Assembly (NCBI GenBank): GCA_035544515.1
Contig: DATKEG010000211.1
Span: 1 to 16,311, forward strand
Reading direction: 5' to 3'
Source: DATKEG01 sp035544515
GTDB taxonomy: Bacteria; Acidobacteriota; Vicinamibacteria; Fen-336
Length of the DNA stretch: 16,311 nucleotides
Made by a program: the position numbers and the translations under genes. The notes under the pieces are model-generated. The model saw nothing but the letters and a program-made list of their open reading frames with translations. It did not search any database and was not told where the DNA came from. Within the stretch, counting starts at the first letter, position 1. Each line of letters opens with the position of its first letter. Positions 13,374-16,311 of this stretch are shown one piece after another.

Positions 13374-14540
13374 ATGATCCAGGACCCCGTTTCCATCCTG
13401 GCGTACCTCGCCGCCGTCGTGGGCGTGGTGTTCCAGCTCGGCCGCCTGGAGGCGCTGCGACCGCTCTTCGACCGGCTCCCCCCGCTCGTCTGGGCCTACT
13501 TCGTGCCCATGCTCTCGACCACGGCCGGCCTCCTGCCCGACGAGAGCGGCCTCTATCGGGCGATGGCGCGCTACCTGCTGCCCGCGAGCCTGGCCCTGAT
13601 GCTGCTGTCCGCCGACCTCAGGGCCGTGGCGCGGCTGGGCCGCACGGCGCTGGTGGTGATGGGCGCGGGTGTCCTCGGCGTCGTGCTCGGGGTCGTCACG
13701 GCCTACGTCGTCTTCCGGCCGTGGCTGCCCCCCGACGCCTGGAAGGCCCTCGGCGCGCTGACCGGCACCTGGATCGGCGGCAGCGCCAACCTCCTCGCGG
13801 TGGGCACCACGCTGGGCCTCTCGCCCGACATGCAGGGTGTCGTCATCGTGGTCGACACGGTCGTGGGGTACTCCTGGATGGGCCTCCTCATCTCGCTGGC
13901 CGCGCACCAGGAGCGTTTCGACCGCTGGATCGGCGCCGACCGCTCCCGGATCCAGGACGTCGGCATCCGCCTGGGGGAGCGCGCGGCGCGGGCGCGCGCG
14001 CCCGGCGTAGCCGACCTGACGCTGCTCGTCGGGATCGCCCTGGCGCTGACCGCCGTCTGCTTGTGGGCGGGCGCCCTGCTGCCACCGGTGGGACGCGTCC
14101 TCAACGCCTTCTCCTGGGCCATCATCCTGCTCACCACGGCCGGCCTCGTCCTGTCGCTGACCCCGCTGGCGCGGCTGGAGGAGGTGGGCGCCTCGACGGT
14201 CGGCTACGCCGGCTTCTACCTGCTGCTGGCCTCGGTGGGTGCGCAGGCCGACCTGCGCAAGGTCGTCTCCTACCCGCACTTCGTATTGCTGGGCCTGACG
14301 GTGATCGCCGTGCACGCGGCCGTGCTGTTCCTCGCCGTGCGCCTGCTGCGCGCACCGCTGTTCTTCTTCGCGGCGGCGAGCCAGGCCTGCGTCGGCGGCT
14401 ACTCCTCGGCTCCCCTGGTGGCTGCGCTGTACCAGCCCTCCATGGCGCCGGTGGGACTCCTCCTCGCGGTGCTCGGCAACGTGCTCGGCACCTACCTCGG
14501 CCTGCTCGTGGCGCAGCTGCTCGCGGGAGCGGGAGCGTGA
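13374..14540 (+). CDS. DUF819-family integral membrane protein
   Basis: A 388-residue polytopic membrane protein, about ten or more hydrophobic helices, resembling the DUF819/YjcL family of uncharacterised putative transporters. The two halves each contain a Gly/Ser/Asn-rich segment: TGTWIGGSANLLAVGTTLGL in the first, and SQACVGGYSSAPLVAAL in the second. They occupy equivalent positions, suggesting an inverted-repeat transporter fold. A charged loop (about 185-205, RSRIQDVGIRLGERAARAR) is probably cytoplasmic. ATG 13374 (MIQDPVSILAYLA) is favoured over ATG 13350 because the family tends to start this way. The gene is divergent from the dipeptide epimerase and coupled by GTGA to a peptide-binding protein, so a murein-peptide substrate is a reasonable inference, but nothing in the sequence proves it. 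Confidence 0.82.
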   Translation: MIQDPVSILAYLAAVVGVVFQLGRLEALRPLFDRLPPLVWAYFVPMLSTTAGLLPDESGLYRAMARYLLPASLALMLLSADLRAVARLGRTALVVMGAGVLGVVLGVVTAYVVFRPWLPPDAWKALGALTGTWIGGSANLLAVGTTLGLSPDMQGVVIVVDTVVGYSWMGLLISLAAHQERFDRWIGADRSRIQDVGIRLGERAARARAPGVADLTLLVGIALALTAVCLWAGALLPPVGRVLNAFSWAIILLTTAGLVLSLTPLARLEEVGASTVGYAGFYLLLASVGAQADLRKVVSYPHFVLLGLTVIAVHAAVLFLAVRLLRAPLFFFAAASQACVGGYSSAPLVAALYQPSMAPVGLLLAVLGNVLGTYLGLLVAQLLAGAGA

Positions 14541-15991
14541 GCGCGCTCGTCCTGGCCGCGCTGCTGGCCGTCCCCGCGGACACCCTCGTGGTGGGCACGC
14601 TGGCCGACCCGGTGTCGCTCGACCCGCACCGCGCGACCGACCTCGTCGCGGCGGCCGTTCTCTCGAACGTGTGCGAGCCGCTCGTGCGCTACCGAGCCGA
14701 CGGCAGCCGGCCGGAGGGAGTGCTGGCCACGGCCTGGGCCACCGTGGACGCGCGGTCCTGGACGTTCACCCTGCGCACGGGGGTGAAGTTCCACGACGGC
14801 GCGGCCTTCGACGCGGCGGCCGTGGTGGCGAACCTGGAGAACCTGCGCCAGGAGCGCTCCTTCACGGCCCGGGCGCAGGCCTCCGGCCCGGCGGTGGTCT
14901 CGGTGATGCTCGATCGGCCCAACGCCGCCCTGCTGGCCACGCTGTCGCAGCCCTTCTTCTGCATGCAGAGCCCGCGCGAGCTGCGCTCGCGCAAGGCCGG
15001 GCCGCTCTCCGGCACCGGTCCCTTCCGCCTGGGCGCGGTGCGGCGGGGGCAGGTGGAGCTCCTGGCCGCGCGCGAGCACTGGGCCGGAAAGCCGCGCCTG
15101 CAGCGCGTGGTGTTCCGACGGCTGCCGAGCGAGGACGCGCTGCTCGCGGCGCTCCTGGCCGACGAGGTGGACGTCACCTCCGCCCTCGGACTGCACCGTG
15201 TGGAGGCGTTGCGCAGGCACGCCGGCCTCACGCTGGACGCGCGGACCGGCCTCAACATCGCCTTCCTTTCCGTCAACAACGAGCGCAAGCCGCTCGCCGA
15301 TCCCGTGGTCCGACACGCGATCTCGGCCGCCATCGACCGCCCGGCTATCGTGAGGGACCTGCTGGGGGGCCATGGCGAGCCGGCACGCAACCCGCTCCCG
15401 CCCTCGGTGTGGGGCTTCAGCGCGAGGACGAGGGAGCTCTCGCGCGACCGCGCGGCCGCGCGCCGGATGCTGGCCCGGGCGGGGCTGCCCAAGGGGTTCG
15501 AGACGACGCTGCTGACAGTGGACGCGCCGCGTCCCTACCTGCCCGCCCCGCTGCCGCTTGCCGCGCGCATCCGCGACGACCTCGCGCAGGTGGGCATCCG
15601 GGCGCGGCTGCGCCAGGTGAAGACGTGGTCCGAGTACCTCGCCCGGGCCGGCCGGGGCGACTACGACCTCGCCCTGCTGGGATGGCAGGCGGACACGGTG
15701 GACCCCAACGACTTCCTGTCCGTTCTGCTCGGCTCGGAGTACGTCGGGACCACCAACCGCAGCCGCTACCGGAGCCCGGCCATGGACGCCCTGCTCGAGC
15801 AGGGACGCCGCGGGCGCGACCAGAAGGAGCGGGCCGTCCGCTACCGCGAGGCGCAGACCCTCTTCCAGAGGGACATGCCGTGGGTGCCGCTCTACCACGT
15901 CTCCGTGTTCACCGCCTACCGGCGCAACCTCCGTGGCCTGATGGTGGGGCCCACGGGCATTCCGAGGTACCACAAAGCATGGAAACACTGA
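14537..15991 (+). CDS. Oligopeptide ABC transporter substrate-binding protein (SBP_bac_5)
   Basis: A 484-residue periplasmic binding protein of the DppA/OppA/NikA family. Landmarks are DPVSLDPHRATD (about 24-35), CEPLVRYRADG, WTFTLRTGVKFHDG (about 75-88), GTGPFRLGAVRRG, VRHAISAAIDRPAIV and the C-terminal MPWVPLYHVS. The signal peptide is minimal: SALVLAALLAVPA has no positive charge after the first residue and there is no lipobox cysteine, so export is likely but not certain. GTG 14537 overlaps the DUF819 stop (GTGA); a longer open frame upstream is a shadow of that gene. No ABC permease or ATPase follows; instead the next gene starts 13 bases before this one ends. It may deliver murein or other peptides to a permease elsewhere, or work with the DUF819 protein. 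Confidence 0.88.
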   Translation: MSALVLAALLAVPADTLVVGTLADPVSLDPHRATDLVAAAVLSNVCEPLVRYRADGSRPEGVLATAWATVDARSWTFTLRTGVKFHDGAAFDAAAVVANLENLRQERSFTARAQASGPAVVSVMLDRPNAALLATLSQPFFCMQSPRELRSRKAGPLSGTGPFRLGAVRRGQVELLAAREHWAGKPRLQRVVFRRLPSEDALLAALLADEVDVTSALGLHRVEALRRHAGLTLDARTGLNIAFLSVNNERKPLADPVVRHAISAAIDRPAIVRDLLGGHGEPARNPLPPSVWGFSARTRELSRDRAAARRMLARAGLPKGFETTLLTVDAPRPYLPAPLPLAARIRDDLAQVGIRARLRQVKTWSEYLARAGRGDYDLALLGWQADTVDPNDFLSVLLGSEYVGTTNRSRYRSPAMDALLEQGRRGRDQKERAVRYREAQTLFQRDMPWVPLYHVSVFTAYRRNLRGLMVGPTGIPRYHKAWKH

Positions 15992-16311
15992 CGGGGCGGG
16001 CGGGCGGCGCCGCCGCCCTCGCGCTGCTCCTCGCCTCCGGTGCCGCGGCGAGCGACAAGGAAGCGGTCCTGATGGACAAGCTGCGCGCGCGGATCGAGGC
16101 GGTCGACCGCGGGCTGGACGGCGTGCTGGGCGTGGCGGTGAAGGACCTCACGACCGGCGCCACCGTCGCCGTCCGCGAGCACGAGGTCTTCCCCCAGGCC
16201 TCGTCCATCAAGCTCGCCCTGCTCTACGAGCTGTACCGGCAGGCGGAAGAGGGCCGCCTCGAGCTCGGGGAGACGACGCGTCCCGCTCTGCCGCGGGTGA
16301 CCGGCAGCGGT
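15979..16311 (+). CDS. Class A beta-lactamase-like serine hydrolase, N-terminal part
   Basis: The first 111 residues of a gene cut off by the window end. A signal peptide (LTGRAGGAAALALLLASGAAA, cleaved near residue 24) is followed by an amphipathic helix and the beginning of a penicillin-recognising fold: GVAVKDLTTGATVAV, then PQASSIKLALLYEL containing SxxK (S75, K78), the acylation site of class A beta-lactamases, and VTGSG at the edge. The SDN, Glu166-type omega loop and KTG motifs would lie beyond the window, so a true beta-lactamase cannot be told from a related exported serine peptidase. ATG 15979 overlaps the binding-protein gene by 13 bases. The association with a peptide-binding protein and the epimerase suggests a substrate from murein or peptides. 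Confidence 0.82.
   Translation, partial: METLTGRAGGAAALALLLASGAAASDKEAVLMDKLRARIEAVDRGLDGVLGVAVKDLTTGATVAVREHEVFPQASSIKLALLYELYRQAEEGRLELGETTRPALPRVTGSG

Noticed and set aside
13721..14536. N-terminal extension of the peptide-binding protein within the DUF819 gene
   Set aside because: The frame is open only because of high GC. It is Arg/Gly/Ala-rich and lacks family sequence; the protein proper starts at GTG 14537.
14492..15988. 498-codon minus-strand open frame opposite the binding protein
   Set aside because: No domain or start signal; complement of a well-supported gene.
1..16311. CRISPR array, tRNA, rRNA, insertion sequence or phage genes
   Set aside because: No regularly spaced repeats, cloverleaf sequences, transposase or phage proteins were found on either strand.

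Overview
The window is very GC-rich (about 70% or more by eye), with GC-biased third positions, GTG/ATG starts and many 4-base stop/start overlaps. The genes are those of a free-living Gram-negative-type bacterium: a TolC-family outer membrane protein, Sec signal peptides, and enzymes for recovering murein. The overall style resembles Acidobacteriota or a similar soil or metagenomic lineage. That placement is an impression, because there is no rRNA or marker gene to test it.

Layout. (1) Positions 81-6911, plus strand: a small zinc-ribbon protein, then a nucleoside salvage operon made of pyrimidine-nucleoside phosphorylase, a CNT-type nucleoside transporter, purine-nucleoside phosphorylase, cytidine deaminase and an exported MTA/SAH/adenosine-deaminase-like amidohydrolase. 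The last gene is murQ (MurNAc-6-P etherase). (2) Positions 9874-6952, minus strand and convergent with the first: hypoxanthine phosphoribosyltransferase, a BadF-type GlcNAc/MurNAc kinase, a YdjC/ChbG-type deacetylase and a NagB-type deaminase. (3) Positions 9875-10099: a divergent promoter region. (4) Positions 10100-11770: a TolC-family protein, convergent with (5) a small coiled-coil protein at 12193-11831. (6) Positions 13305-12274, minus: an enolase-superfamily dipeptide epimerase. (7) Positions 13374-16311, plus: a DUF819 membrane protein, an oligopeptide-binding protein and the beginning of a class A beta-lactamase-like serine hydrolase cut by the window end.

How the genes fit together. 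Cytidine goes to uridine (Cdd) and then uracil (Pdp). Adenosine goes to inosine (amidohydrolase), then hypoxanthine (PunA), then IMP (Hpt). MurNAc-6-P goes to GlcNAc-6-P (MurQ), free sugars are phosphorylated (kinase), and GlcN-6-P enters glycolysis (NagB). Murein dipeptides are handled by the epimerase. Each of the two convergent operons carries one member of the other's pathway (murQ at the end of the nucleoside operon, hpt at the head of the amino-sugar operon). The window therefore reads as one scavenging island for nucleosides and cell-wall fragments, perhaps from dead cells.

The most unusual points are these: a 55-bp exact duplication plus a hairpin-bearing insert between the transporter and punA that preserves stop/start coupling through a 56-codon relay ORF; a CTG start for the pyrimidine phosphorylase; absence of NagA, with a ChbG-like protein translationally coupled in its place; and unusual residues at conserved positions in MurQ, NagB and the ChbG-like protein.
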